From the NCBI GenBank assembly GCA_930367215.1, contig OV884056.1:51832308-51896307 (forward strand): a stretch of 64,000 nt of DNA, written 5' to 3'. Numbering within the stretch: position 1 is the stretch's first letter; each line of letters starts with the position of its first letter. The stretch comes from Pollenia angustigena (lineage: Eukaryota; Arthropoda; Insecta; Diptera; Polleniidae). The notes beneath the pieces are model-generated. The model had not been told where the DNA came from, searched no databases, and worked only from the letters and a program-made list of their open reading frames with translations. The position numbers and the translations under genes are program-made. Shown piece by piece: positions 44,276-54,514 of this stretch.

Positions 44276-45010
44276 AAAACAAGTAAGATAGTATAGTCGG
44301 TCAAGCCCGACCATATGATACCCTACACCATAGTATTTAAAAACACATCATGCTTTTGTGTCCATATAAATATAGATTTATCTATGCTTATAAACTTCAT
44401 GAAAATCGGTTTGAAAGTTTGTGAGAGGCAGAAATTGCCCCCTACCTCCCCTTGTGGTCCTATTTTTGAAAAACTGAATAGCTAATGTGTCCATATAAAT
44501 ATGGATCTATCTATGTTTTAAATTTCATTAAAATCGGTTTGAGAGGCAGTAATTGCCCCTATCTCCCCTCGTGGTCCTATTTTTTAAAAAATGCATACAT
44601 TTTGTGTCCATATAGATATGGTTCTATCTATGTTTTAAATTTAATTGAAATCGGTTTGATAGTTTCTGAGAGAAAGAAATTTCCCCCTATCTTCCCTCGT
44701 GGTCCTATGATTCGGCCCATTTTCAACAGGCTTAGTCCTTGTGCCAATAATAACCCATGACCCAAATTGCATCAAAGTATCTCCAAAATAGCGTACTTTG
44801 CGTACAAGGTTACATGGACAGCCAGCCAGCCAGCCAGCCTGCCTGCCAGCCAGCCTGCCAGCCAGCCTGACGGACATCGTTAGTTCGACTCAGAAAGTGA
44901 TTCGGTGACGATCGGTATACTTTAAGGTGGGTCTAGGACCAATATTTTAAGGCGTTACACACATCAGCACAAATGCATAATACCCTCTCCACTATTGTGG
45001 TGTGGGTATA
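44276..45010 (-). repeat. Dispersed GGGTAT...ACTATAC repeat, complete copy in minus orientation
   Basis: It starts at AGTATAGTCGGTCAAGCCCG and ends at CCACTATTGTGGTGTGGGT, the inverse of copy 1 at 24521-25111. It includes three diverged ~120-bp units with TCCATATA-ATATGG-TCTATC and a GCCAGCCAGCC microsatellite at about 44,820-44,870. Confidence 0.7.
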
Positions 45011-45013
45011 AAA

Positions 45014-46552
45014 ATAATACCTTAGTTTTGGAGATATTAATTTTTTTACTTTTCATATGGGGGCATCCCTAAAAATTTACTCTATTACAAAAATTAAAAA
45101 CCCCAGCGTGCCCATGAAAAACTCTTAAATTCCAAATTTCAGCCATATCAGTCCTAAACTTTGACTACATTTAAAAGATAAAAAATAGGATTCATAATTC
45201 ATAAAAGACTTTAATCTTTTAGTTAGAGCTTATGCTAAGAGAACTGCTTAATTTTGAGACTCAGAACAATTTTCCATTGTCGTTGATTCAGTTCTTATAA
45301 GAAACAAATTTGTAGTTCTGTTTTAATTTTATGTTCTGTTTTTTAAGGTATTATTTCTCTAGTTGCTATGCAAACAATAAGCGTAGAAAAATCAATTATT
45401 TGTTTAGAAATACACCAAAAAAGATAAAAAATTATCGTCGTATCGACAGCAAAATTTCTCCGATACCGATATATCGGAAACTCTGAAGTATCGCCGATAT
45501 ATCGGTATCGGTGTCGGTTTTCATTACGTCCCTAGTTTAAACATCAACACTGTTTAACTGTACACACCATCTCTTGCACGTTGAAGTCGGTGGACATATT
45601 CAGAATAGAATTTTCAAATTTTTAAACAGATAATTTGCACACACCCAAATGCGTACTGCCTTAATATGGAAACGTATATGCCAAAAAATGCATTATTACC
45701 TTTCTCGATTAAAAAAAACAGCACAAACAAAACACTAAATTACACCCAAGAGCTTAATAAGAATCTAAAATTTGCACACTGCTCACCGAAAAAAACCCCA
45801 AAATGCACACACTTTCCAAATGCAATAACAACGATTACAATAACAACAAAACGAATACAAAAGACCAACAACAAAATTTAAAGAAACAGATACAAATTTT
45901 ACAAATTGCAAACAACGTTTTGCCAAAGAATTAAAAAGTGCATGCAGAAGTAGAACAAAGTAAAGAGCAAGAAAGGGCCAGGCCATGTGTAGGTCTAGAG
46001 AAGGAAGAACAAACAAGAAGCAGAAGAACAACAACACCACCAACAGAACCCCTGCATTTTTTTGTTTTGCCAAAAAATAAACTTAAGTGAGAGTTAATTG
46101 CGTTTGTCTGTCTACGAATGTGTTTTTGCATGCACTCATATGCACATGAAAGAATGGACGGACATGTAGACACTTGGCTCAATAAATAGTTAGATGGATA
46201 GACAAATGGATGGTTGGCTAAATAAAATTGAAACATAAAGCTTGAATACCTGATGTAGAGTTATAAAATAATAGAAACATGTTTTACTTATTTTCTATGT
46301 ATGTTTTTTTTTGTATGCCCAAAGATTTTCAAGCCCTAGACATAAACAAGACAGAACAAGGACAAGTGTTATACGTCGATAATGGTAAATGTGTGAGTGA
46401 GTTATACACAGGAAATCGACGAAAAGGACTAGAACAACAAAAAAACCTTTGCTCACCTAACAAAACTTTAAGAAGTATGAGCTACAAAACTCTTGTTCGT
46501 TTATAAAATAAACAAACAAGTAAAAATATAGACGCAATTCAAAATGCAATTA
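45014..46552. other. Non-coding stretch with TATCGATA-type repeat
   Basis: At 45,450-45,535 GATACCGATATATCGG-like palindromes end in GTCGGTTTTCATTACGTCCC, resembling the end of a hAT-like element, but no partner end is found. 45,660-46,240 is moderately GC-rich, CAACAAC-rich and without a recognisable gene. Confidence 0.4.
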
Positions 46553-46713
46553 CAGTGAAATCTGCCTTAACGGACACCTTTCTTTCAACGGACGTTGTTG
46601 TCTCTTCGCGACAGCGTTCTGTACGAAAGAATTGAGTTCTTTTAAGAGGACGTCTGCCTTAATTGGACACATTTTATAGTCTCTTCGGTGTCCGGCCATG
46701 AGAGATTTTACTG
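46553..46713. repeat. 161-bp pogo/Tigger-type MITE
   Basis: The ends CAGTGAAATCTGCCTTAACG and the inverse of CAGTAAAATCTCTCATGGCC begin with CAGT, both lead to CGGACACC, and TA flanks both sides. CAGT ends with TA duplication are typical of pogo/Tigger elements. It is non-coding. Confidence 0.7.
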
Positions 46714-46715
46714 TA

Positions 46716-47544
46716 AAACTGTTAAACTGCATATAAAATGGTTTTTTTGGCCTTTCGTTACATATGTATGTATGTATGTATGTTAATAAAAAACATGCAT
46801 GTGAATTTTGTTAGACGTCAAAATCGAGGTATGTTTTTGATTTATTTGAATATGTTTTTGAAAGTTTTTAATTTGGAGTTTCTCACAAGTTTTCTTTGGA
46901 AAAATGCATTGAAATTGGAAAAAGTTGTTTTTCAGGGAAAAACATTTATGTTTACAGGATACTAAGAGAAAATGTTTTTAATTATCTTATGGACCAAAAT
47001 TCTTAACATGCTGGAAAGGATTTAAGGTACCATACAATTTCTTATGTAAGCTAGATGGCTTATTAGTGTCTAAGAATCGGCTGGGCACGTATTTTTACGT
47101 ACAAGTATTCTGTATTAAGAATTTCAAGTACTGTTTTAGCGATGCGTAAGACACAGGCAGAAGCAAAACAATTTCCATCCAGCTGCTTCGCTGTAAAAAG
47201 GAAATGATACTAATTCTGGTTTTTTATGGCTTGTAAATACCTAAGAAGTTCTGGCTGTCAATTTTGATTTCCTTGTATGTAGAATTTATTTGTAGCACGT
47301 ATATATCGTGTAAACATTAACCGAGTTTTTCCTGTTCTTTAAGATATCTAATCGATAATTTTTATGAAAACCATTCATTAGTTGCATTATGTTATAACGA
47401 CTGATCAGATCAGATCGATCAGACGCTCTACATTGTATATTATTTTAAAACGATCTAGTGATGTCATTAGGTCTGTATAAAGATAAAGCCTGAAGTGGAT
47501 CTCCTAGAAGGATACATCTCGTGAACTTCGTTTCAAGATGACAG
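46716..47544. other. No recognisable feature
   Basis: An ATGT microsatellite at 46,763-46,782 and an ATCAG repeat near 47,403-47,420. No gene is supported. Upstream Jockey sequence may extend here but is not legible. Confidence 0.45.
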
Positions 47545-48335
47545 ATGTATTCCAAATTATTAATTTGAAAGTATTGCACAACTAAGCAGACGCGTGGACA
47601 AGTAAATGTCATATTAAAAGCTTTTGAAGAAAGATAATATTACTTTGCACTCTTTATTGATGTTTCCTAAGCTTTTGACAAGGCCTCTCAGGAAGGTTTA
47701 TTGCATAAATTTATGAAAAATTTACCAGTAAATCTCCTCAACCAATTGACGCTGGAGTCCTACAAGCAAGGCCCTCTATTATACCTTATATATACTTGGG
47801 ACATGCTACCAAACAAACAAACCTAAGCTTCCACTTTTACTGATGATTCAGCTTTTCTAATGGTGTTTTCTTTTCTACAAAAAATGTGACATTTTATTTA
47901 AAAAAATGCAATTTGGTGTTTGTTTCTTAAAAATTTTACTCCCGAAAAGGGTGAGTTTTTTAGAATAAAGCAAGCCACCTTTTACGGGAGCAAAATTTTT
48001 AAGAAACAGACATCAAATTGCATTTTTTTTAAATAAAATGTCACATTTTTTTGTAGAAAAGAAAACACCATAAGTGTACACAAAACATGTCATGCAGTAT
48101 TTTGATGCTTACAGGAGCAATACATTCCAGTTGGAAAAATGGTTATAAGAATGAAAAATAACGGTCAATGAGCAAACATCTGGTCATTTTATATTTACTT
48201 TGCGATGTAACCATGACCCCGTGTTACCTTATGACGCACATGTAAACAGTCTCGGTATACGTCTAGATCGACGTTAGCCGTGGAAATGCCATAAACAGAA
48301 AAAATTTACTCAAACTAAACTTAAAGCAATTCATA
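47545..48335 (+). pseudogene. Jockey-type reverse transcriptase remnant
   Basis: Plus-strand fragments in order are: ALFIDVS-AFDKASQEGLLHKF (palm motif LDVSQAFD), a collapsed stretch of the AGVLQ-type motif, FTDDSAF (catalytic F-DD), then after a MITE QYFDAYRSNTFQLEKWL and VNEQTSGHFIFTLR, and finally NSLGIRLDRR (YLG--LD-- block). This order is characteristic of the Jockey clade. Several frameshifts and a deletion between the palm motif and FTDD make it inactive. No endonuclease or poly(A) end is visible. Confidence 0.75.
47861..48070. repeat. 210-bp palindromic MITE, TAA duplication (copy 3 of 3)
   Basis: TAA flanks both ends (47858-47860 and 48071-48073). It has the same TGGTGTTTTCTTTTCTACA ends and palindromic arms as the copies at 25598 and 29093. 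It inserted directly behind the FTDD catalytic motif of the Jockey relic. Confidence 0.85.
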
Positions 48336-48339
48336 CAAG

Positions 48340-48550
48340 CAGAGAAAACACATGTTTTAATATTATCACCTCCATCAAAACTATTTTTAAAGAAAATTTC
48401 AAACATAATATGTTTAATTTAACCATATTATTGTCACCGACGACCATAATTTGGTTGAATTAGTCCTCCATAAGAGGCCATACCCATATTATGGTTGCCT
48501 CAAAACATGTTATGGTTAAATATGACAACAATGTGTTTTTAAATTAACAA
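48340..48550. repeat. Foldback element fragment (ACCATAATATGGT family)
   Basis: It begins AGAGAAAACACATGTTTTAA and continues through CACCTCCATCAAAACTATTT and several ACCATATTAT words. It corresponds to the left half of the complete copy at 6724-7209; the right half is absent. Confidence 0.6.
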
Positions 48551-48556
48551 TATTAT

Positions 48557-49101
48557 TTTCAACATTTTTCATTTTTCGAATTTATTCTATGAGCTAAATT
48601 TCAGTTATGTATTTTATAAAGCTTTTTTCTAATAGTTCTATTCCTTTAATTTTTCAGAAATTACTTTATACACTACCAGACTATTATATTGTATTTTCTT
48701 TATACATTTTACCTTAGCCTTCCTTTGGAAAGCAATGAGGTATATTGAATGTTCAGAAAAATTTACAATTATTAGACACCAGCAGAATGTAATGCATTTT
48801 CTGGCCCGCTACGGCCTTCGTCAGCATTCTTTGTGTCTCACTGGATAGTGTTACTTCATTAATTGAATGTATTTAACTCAACTATTTTAACAAATAGAAA
48901 CTGGGAATTATTTCCTTCCGAAGGTTACTTTATATTATATTCAACATTTTTCATTTTTCGAATTTATTCTATGAGCTTAATTTCAGTTATGTATTTTATA
49001 AAGCTTTTTTGTAATAGTTCTATTCCTTCAATTTTTCAGAAATGTCTTTTTTTATACACTACCAGACTATTATTTTGTATTTTCTTTTTACATTTTACCT
49101 T
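48557..49101. repeat. Direct repeats of about 160 bp flanking a ribozyme-like sequence
   Basis: 48557-48716 and 48940-49101 are direct copies, about 92-95% identical, starting TTCAACATTTTTCATTTTTC and ending ATTTTACCTTA. The 223 bp between them contain the hammerhead fold at 48784-48830. This could be the pseudo-LTR arrangement of a Penelope-like element or a tandem duplication. No reverse transcriptase or GIY-YIG coding is visible nearby. Confidence 0.65.
48784..48830 (-). ncRNA. Minimal hammerhead ribozyme fold
   Basis: On the minus strand the order is AGAATG (stem I), CTGACGA (core box), GGCC-loop-GGCC (stem II, with an A-A mismatch next to the core), GAA, AAT-GC-ATT (short stem III), A, then CATTCT (stem I partner). 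AGAATG and CATTCT pair over 6 bp. CUGANGA plus GAA with a UH cleavage site (UUA) is the complete hammerhead core. Tiny stem III hammerheads of this kind are known from Penelope-like retroelements. Self-cleavage is predicted, not shown. Confidence 0.65.
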
Positions 49102-50874
49102 ATAAAAAAGAGTTTCTTTTTACTAAAATCATTTTTTCTTATTCGATCTTTAAATTTATATTATTTTTGTTTAAGTTTGAGTTCTTTTTTGTATAAAAAT
49201 ATTGATTTTACTTTAACGTTTTCCCATGCCTTTAACATAAGCTGAGCAATAAGAAATATTGGTCTGTTATTCTGCCGACGTTATTGCCAACTCACTGATA
49301 TATTTATCTTTAGTGTAGACCTAGGGTTACTCGCTAATAAAACTTTGTACCAGCCAGACGCCGGCCATTGCCATTCGTTTGTGAAAATACAATTAAATAT
49401 AAATTAAAATAAGACATTAAAGAAATTTAAAATAAAATAACTGAAAACCAAAAGGAAAAGTGATTTGTGAAGAACATAAATGTCAACCCAGTTTGACATT
49501 CTCAGCTGTCAAACCATAGTTATCGATATAGAAAATTCCCATGCAGCTAAAACCACCTTTTATGTAAGAAGGTATAAATATTGAAAAATGATGAAACGCA
49601 TGTATGGTATCGATCCAGTTTTTTCCAAGTCTCCATAAAAATTTTCCCCTTGATAAAAAAAATTTGGCCCGTTAGCAGCGACAAAAACAATCTGTTTATT
49701 AAATTTTTAAATTATTTAAAACTTTTTCGTAAAAAACTAGAGCATTTAAAATGCAAATACCGAAACATTTTTCAATCTTAAATGATTCTTTTTATATAAC
49801 TAAATACATATAAAAGTATTCACCCAATTTTACAAACTAATAGCAAACTTTTCCTAAACCAACCCCCATTATCAACAAGTTCAAATTGCTTCACCGGCCA
49901 CAATTTAAGTCTCATACAACAATTTGTAATTCAAACGACTTTATAACATGTCACAATAATATAATGACCATTAAAGTATGATTTTGACTTTAACACGCAT
50001 TATTAAATAAAACAATAATTTTCTTTTTGGTTTATAAATAAATAATGCTTCAAACAAATGAGACACGTTCATAAGTTAAGAAATTTATCAAAAAATTATT
50101 TAATTTTAACTAAAGACACAAAACTTTTAATCAACCACCTTTTAACAATTACAGACCAATATTTACAATATATAAATGTAATAAAAACCATATGTGTGAA
50201 TGTCCTGCCTGACTTAGTTTTTTTATTGCTTCCTTATACCTCCAAGACTTGTTAGACATCAACACGGTAAACTAAATTTCAATTAAACATTGCGTGACAT
50301 CAAATTGTGACATTAACACTGACGGAAAGAAAACAAAAGGCCAAATATACGTATACGGATGGACAGACGGCCAAGCAGACTTTTGGGACTATTAAGTATG
50401 TTCGTATTAAGGAATAAAAAAGGAATTTTTAAAACTTAAGTATCAAACCCAATAGAAATTAAACTGCAACTGTAGAAGTAGATTTCTAAATTGTTGTCTT
50501 TGGAGGAACCTTTTTGTTGGTACTTTGCATCAAATATTGACTGATTCCTAATTCTTAATTTAGTATTGTGACTTAAATTTATAAAAGAGTTGTGTGTAGA
50601 AATGATACTTTCCTACGATTTACAATTCATCGCGGTTCAAAATTGCTTTGAAGGTTTTAGAAATTTGCTTCCCTGCGTGAGGTTTTTTTTCGCAAAACAA
50701 CGGGAGACAGGCGTTTTCGTTACTAAAACATTCTTGGCCACTGCGGGGTACTATGCCAAAAATTTGGTTATAATCCTAATGCACACCCAGAAAAAATATG
50801 GTTGGGCATGATTACGGCAACTACACTATGTTTATTGTAACAATATATTCTTGTCGTACACAAATAATTGTTAT
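49102..50874. other. AT-rich non-coding stretch
   Basis: No gene is supported; ORFs of 60-70 codons are low-complexity. 50610-50732 is a second copy of the repeat fragment at 17785-17888. Confidence 0.5.
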
Positions 50875-51290
50875 TTTTAATATTTTTAATTAGGCTTAAG
50901 TTCATCAAATTTAATTTTCATTAAATTATTTTTATGAAGAAAGGAATTTTACAACATGAAAATTAATTAAAATTGTTATTGATAATCTTGACCGTGGCCG
51001 GGGCTCGAACCCTGGCCGGCAGGTTACCATGACATGTTTCGATCGCAACCACTTGATCTCCTCAGATGGATTTGCCGTCTTACACTCGTAGCCATCGACG
51101 ACTGGTCAAGAATGAAAGATTATCAATAACAATTTTAATTAATTTTCATGTTGTAAAATTCCTTTCTTCATAAAAATAATTTAATGAAAAATTTAATTTC
51201 ATGAACTTAAGCCTAATTAAAAATATTAAAAATTTGGATTAAAAACCATAAATAGTTCGACAAAATAACCACAATACTAATTCAAGCTAA
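50875..51290 (-). repeat. tRNA-derived SINE copy with inverted tails (palindromic)
   Basis: The core (about 50,991-51,110) carries on the minus strand GGGTTCGAGCC (B box) and AGATCAAGTGGTTGCG (A-box region, Ser/Leu-tRNA-like). The same ~115-bp tail (ATCAATAACAATTTTAATTA through CTTAAGCCTAATT) is present on both sides in inverted orientation (50875-50990 and 51113-51232). The partner copy at 52792 has the tail on one side only. The extra inverted tail makes this copy a near-perfect hairpin. Confidence 0.65.
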
Positions 51291-51954
51291 GGCACGAGCT
51301 CTATGTGTACAGTTGTCCTTCAAGTTGTGCTGAAAAAGGTCAACAGAAAGGAAAAAGACAAAATGAAAAAACAAAAATGTACTTGGACTTCAAGAAAAAT
51401 TCTTGACAAAAGTACGAAAAAACAGAAGTAAGGAAAAAACATGTAAAATCAATTAAAATGGATAATCATTCAGGAAAGCAAATTTCGATCTACCAAATGT
51501 TGGAATACAATTTGGTTTAAGGATCAGTGTTGCCAATTTAGCCATTTAGTGGCTAGATTTAGCCATTTTTCACCCTGCTTAGCCATTAAAAAATGAGTTT
51601 AGCCATTAGCCATTTTTTTAGCCATTTTTCAACTTGTTTAGCCTTAAATTTTTTTTGCTGTTTTTTCTTTTAAAAGAATAATTTTTATTTTATTATAAAA
51701 ATTTATAAAAGTAAAATAAACATTTTGAACAATTAAAACGCCTTTCATTTAAATCACAACTTTTACAAATGTTGAAAATCGCTATAAACTATGACGCTGA
51801 AACATCTTTCAAAATAAAGGAACAGTATTCCACTATTAAATTTATAAAATGGATCAACACAAACATCGCTGTTTCTTTCTGGTTGCAAGTATTTCAATAA
51901 AGGGATGCAGGCGGTAACAAAATTGTTTTATAAATTTCAAAATTGACTATAAAG

Positions 51955-52047
51955 TTGCTCTCACTTCCATGGTATAATGCTGAAGTAGAGAGGGTGTTTA
52001 GCCAAGTAAACATCGTTAAAAGTAATTTGAGAAATAGGTTACATTAA
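51955..52047 (+). pseudogene. hAT transposase C-terminal dimerisation fragment
   Basis: The reading LLSLPWYNAEVERVFSQVNI followed by VKSNLRNRLH and a stop matches the hAT dimerisation motif (L-lP-SNA-vERvFS--n-iK---RN-L). It is 30 codons long, all that remains of the transposase, and lies where expected near the 3' part of the element. Upstream sequence (51,780-51,950) is frameshifted and not assignable. Confidence 0.75.
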
Positions 52048-52105
52048 GCAACCGTTAATTCGATTTTATCAAGAAGGTAAATAGTTTTGCCATAACAATA
52101 CAATA

Positions 52106-52402
52106 TTTATACCACCACCACAATAGTGGAGAGGGTACTATGCGTTTGTGCTGATGTCTGTACAGTGTACACCTTAAAATATTAGTCCTTAGCCCACCTT
52201 TACGTATACCGATTAAATCAGAATCACTTTCTGAGTCAAATTAACGATATTTGTCCTGCTGGCTAGCTGTTCATGTAAACCTTGTGCGCAAAGTACAGGT
52301 CGCAATTTAGAGATTATTTGATAAAATTTGGTAAAAGGTTCTAATGTGGTGTAGGGTATCAAAAAGTCGGGTTTAACCGACTATACTTTCTTACTTGTTT
52401 TT
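52106..52402 (+). repeat. Dispersed GGGTAT...ACTATAC repeat, internally deleted copy
   Basis: It starts TTATACCACCACCACAATAG and ends GGTTTAACCGACTATACTTT plus TTACTTGTTTT. It matches both ends of copy 1 (24521-25111), with about 290 bp of the middle missing. Confidence 0.65.
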
Positions 52403-52791
52403 TATTGTAGATCTGGACTCAAAAGGTTGGGTAAATGTTGTCGTGATTATGATTTACCTTCAAATTATTTAAAACTTATGATTATTTCAAACTAATGAGT
52501 GATTCCTATGAGATGAACAATAACGACATCGAGTTTTTCGATGATTTAATTTTTTAATATTAAATTACGTTTATTCTTATTTAACAAATTGATCTTAACT
52601 CACAATTTCATCGTAAACAACTTTAAATGAATTATTTCTGTTTTGTTATTGAATTTTAATGTGTTTTTATTTAAAAAAGCTTTTAGCCATTTTTTAGCCC
52701 ATTTTTAGCAATTTTTTAGCCATATTTTGCCGTAAATTTAGCCATTTTTGGTCACCAAGTTTTGGCAACACTGTTAAGGATTGATGTTTGA

Positions 52792-53090
52792 CTATTGGCG
52801 TCAGCAGTCGTCGATGTCTGCGAGTGTAAGACGGCAAATCCATCTGAGGAGATTGAGTGGTTGCAATCGAAACATGTCATGGTAACCTACCGGCCGGGGT
52901 TCGAGCCCCAGCCACGTCAAGAATGAAAGATTTTCAATAACAATTTTAATTAATTTTCATGTTGTAAAATTCCTTTCTTCATAAGAATAATTTAATGAAA
53001 ATTAAATTTCATGAACTTAAGCCTAATTAAAAAATATTAAAAATTTGGATTAAAAACCATAAATAGTTCAACAAAATAACCACAATACTA
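52792..53090 (+). repeat. tRNA-derived SINE, second copy
   Basis: The plus strand has GAGATTGAGTGGTTGCAATC (A-box region) and GGGGTTCGAGCCCC (B box, near 52,897) followed by the tail GAATGAAAGATTTTCAATAA through CTTAAGCCTAATT, ending ACCACAATACTAATT. It is in opposite orientation to the copy at 50875-51290, about 90% similar, and lies just beyond the hAT. Confidence 0.65.
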
Positions 53091-53220
53091 ATTAATATAA
53101 TTTATTTTCAAAAAAAAAAAAAAGTTATGTTTCTAAAACAACTGCGCATTAGAGCGACACACCCAAAAAAAGTGCTCGATGTACCTTCCTAAAAATGAAC
53201 CTTGGACTTTTTAATAAAAA

Positions 53221-53840
53221 CCTTTTCTTTAGCTTCACTTCGGAAAATCAAATGTTGCAACGTTAATTTAACCGCCTTATACTCAATGCAAATGGATGAA
53301 ACTTTGCATGCATACATATTCCCGATGACAATACACGAATACATGGGCGTAGCTAGGATAAAAACTTGGGGGGGGGGGGCGCAACATTTTTTTTTGGTAA
53401 AATGATTTTTTGACCGTCTTTTACTCAATGCAAATGGATAAAACTTTGCAGGCATACATATTCCCGATGACAGCACATGAATACATGGGCGTAGCCAGGA
53501 TAAAATCTAGGGGGGGGGGCGGGCAAAATTTTTAAAACCTTTTCTTTAGCTTCACTTCGAAAAATCAAATCTTGTAACGTTAATTTAACCGCCTTATACT
53601 CAATGCAAATGAATGAAACTTTGCAGGCATGCATATTCCCGATAACAATACATGAATACATGGGCGTAGCTAGGATAAAATCTAGGGGGGGGGGCAAAAT
53701 TGTTTTTTTTGGTAAAATGATTTTTTGACCGCCTTTTACTTAATGCAAATGGATGAAACTTTGCAGGCATACATATTCCCGATGACAGTACACGAATACA
53801 TGGGCGAAGCCAGGATAAAATCTAGCGGGGCGGGCAAATT
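53221..53840. repeat. Dimeric tandem repeat with poly(G) tracts, period about 317 bp
   Basis: Two related ~160-bp monomers alternate as A-B-A-B. Type A begins CCTTTTCTTTAGCTTCACTT (53221 and 53538); type B begins GGTAAAATGATTTTTTGACC. All contain GCAAATGGATGAAACTTTGC-like, TACATATTCCCGAT and ATACATGGGCG-AGC-AGGAT words. Three of the four end in a run of 9-12 G. Minus-strand ORFs here repeat the same peptide and are by-products of the array. Confidence 0.75.
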
Positions 53841-54294
53841 TTTTTTTAAATGTTCTTTTTTAAGAAAAGCTTTTCTTAATAAATTTTTTTTACTGCTGTT
53901 ATTTACGACGACATTTAAAATCTTTCGGCTCCAGCTTTGACCTCCCGTGAGCTGGATCATTTTGAAAAAGGGTATATTTTTGCATATTTTGTTAAATTGA
54001 GAATCTGTTTCCCTACCAACATAAAGAATATGGGTATCATAAGAAAGATTTTTTAAGGCACGTCCAACTGTATATACAGTTTGTCCAAAGACGATCATCC
54101 ATGTCCTTTTTTTAAGGATATTCTGTAAAAGGAGCGGTTTTTTAATTTTTTGTTTGGGGTTGTTTGTAATAAAAATGCCAAATAAACATATTTTATTCTG
54201 TAGTCGATTTAATTAAACACGGGTCTTAGCTTTTTTTGAAATTAGATGCATTTTACACGGTGCTCTGGAATATATATATTCAATTTTGTGTTAA
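53841..54294. other. No recognisable feature
   Basis: A 120-codon minus-strand ORF runs from the tandem array into this stretch (53736-54098) but has no known motif. Otherwise non-coding. Confidence 0.45.
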
Positions 54295-54302
54295 CTCTAA
54301 TA

Positions 54303-54506
54303 CAGTGATAACCAAGCCCCGAACTAAGAAAGCCCGGAACGCACGCACACAAAGATATTATGTGCTTGTGTGCCGTCGCAGAGACTGATGATAGTCTGAT
54401 GTTTTGGAACGAACAAAGTTGTTGTATATATGTGAATTGCCGACCGTGTCTGTGTGAAAAATACGACTATAGACTGGCTCGCGAGTCTATGGAGTGGTTA
54501 TCACTG
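54303..54506. repeat. 204-bp hAT-type MITE, perfect 8-bp duplication
   Basis: The ends are perfect 12-bp inverted CAGTGATAACCA. CTCTAATA flanks both sides (54295-54302 and 54507-54514). It is non-coding. CAGTG ends and an 8-bp duplication fit hAT. Confidence 0.85.
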
Positions 54507-54514
54507 CTCTAATA

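Larger units (their letters stand above)
51525..52773 (+). mobile_element. hAT-type element, 1.25 kb, perfect 8-bp duplication
   Basis: The ends are inverted CAGTGTTGCCAA (right arm TTGGCAACACTG). TTAAGGAT flanks both sides (51517-51524 and 52774-52781). Subterminal TTAGCCATTTT words repeat many times near both ends. It keeps a piece of hAT transposase (51955-52047) and contains an inserted dispersed repeat (52106-52402). Confidence 0.85.

Noticed and set aside
50991..51110. Functional tRNA gene
   Set aside because: A and B boxes are present, but no acceptor stem or proper anticodon arm; repeated with a common tail, so a SINE.
53189..54098. Several 67-120-codon ORFs on both strands
   Set aside because: They follow the tandem repeat unit and repeat the same peptide; by-product of the array.
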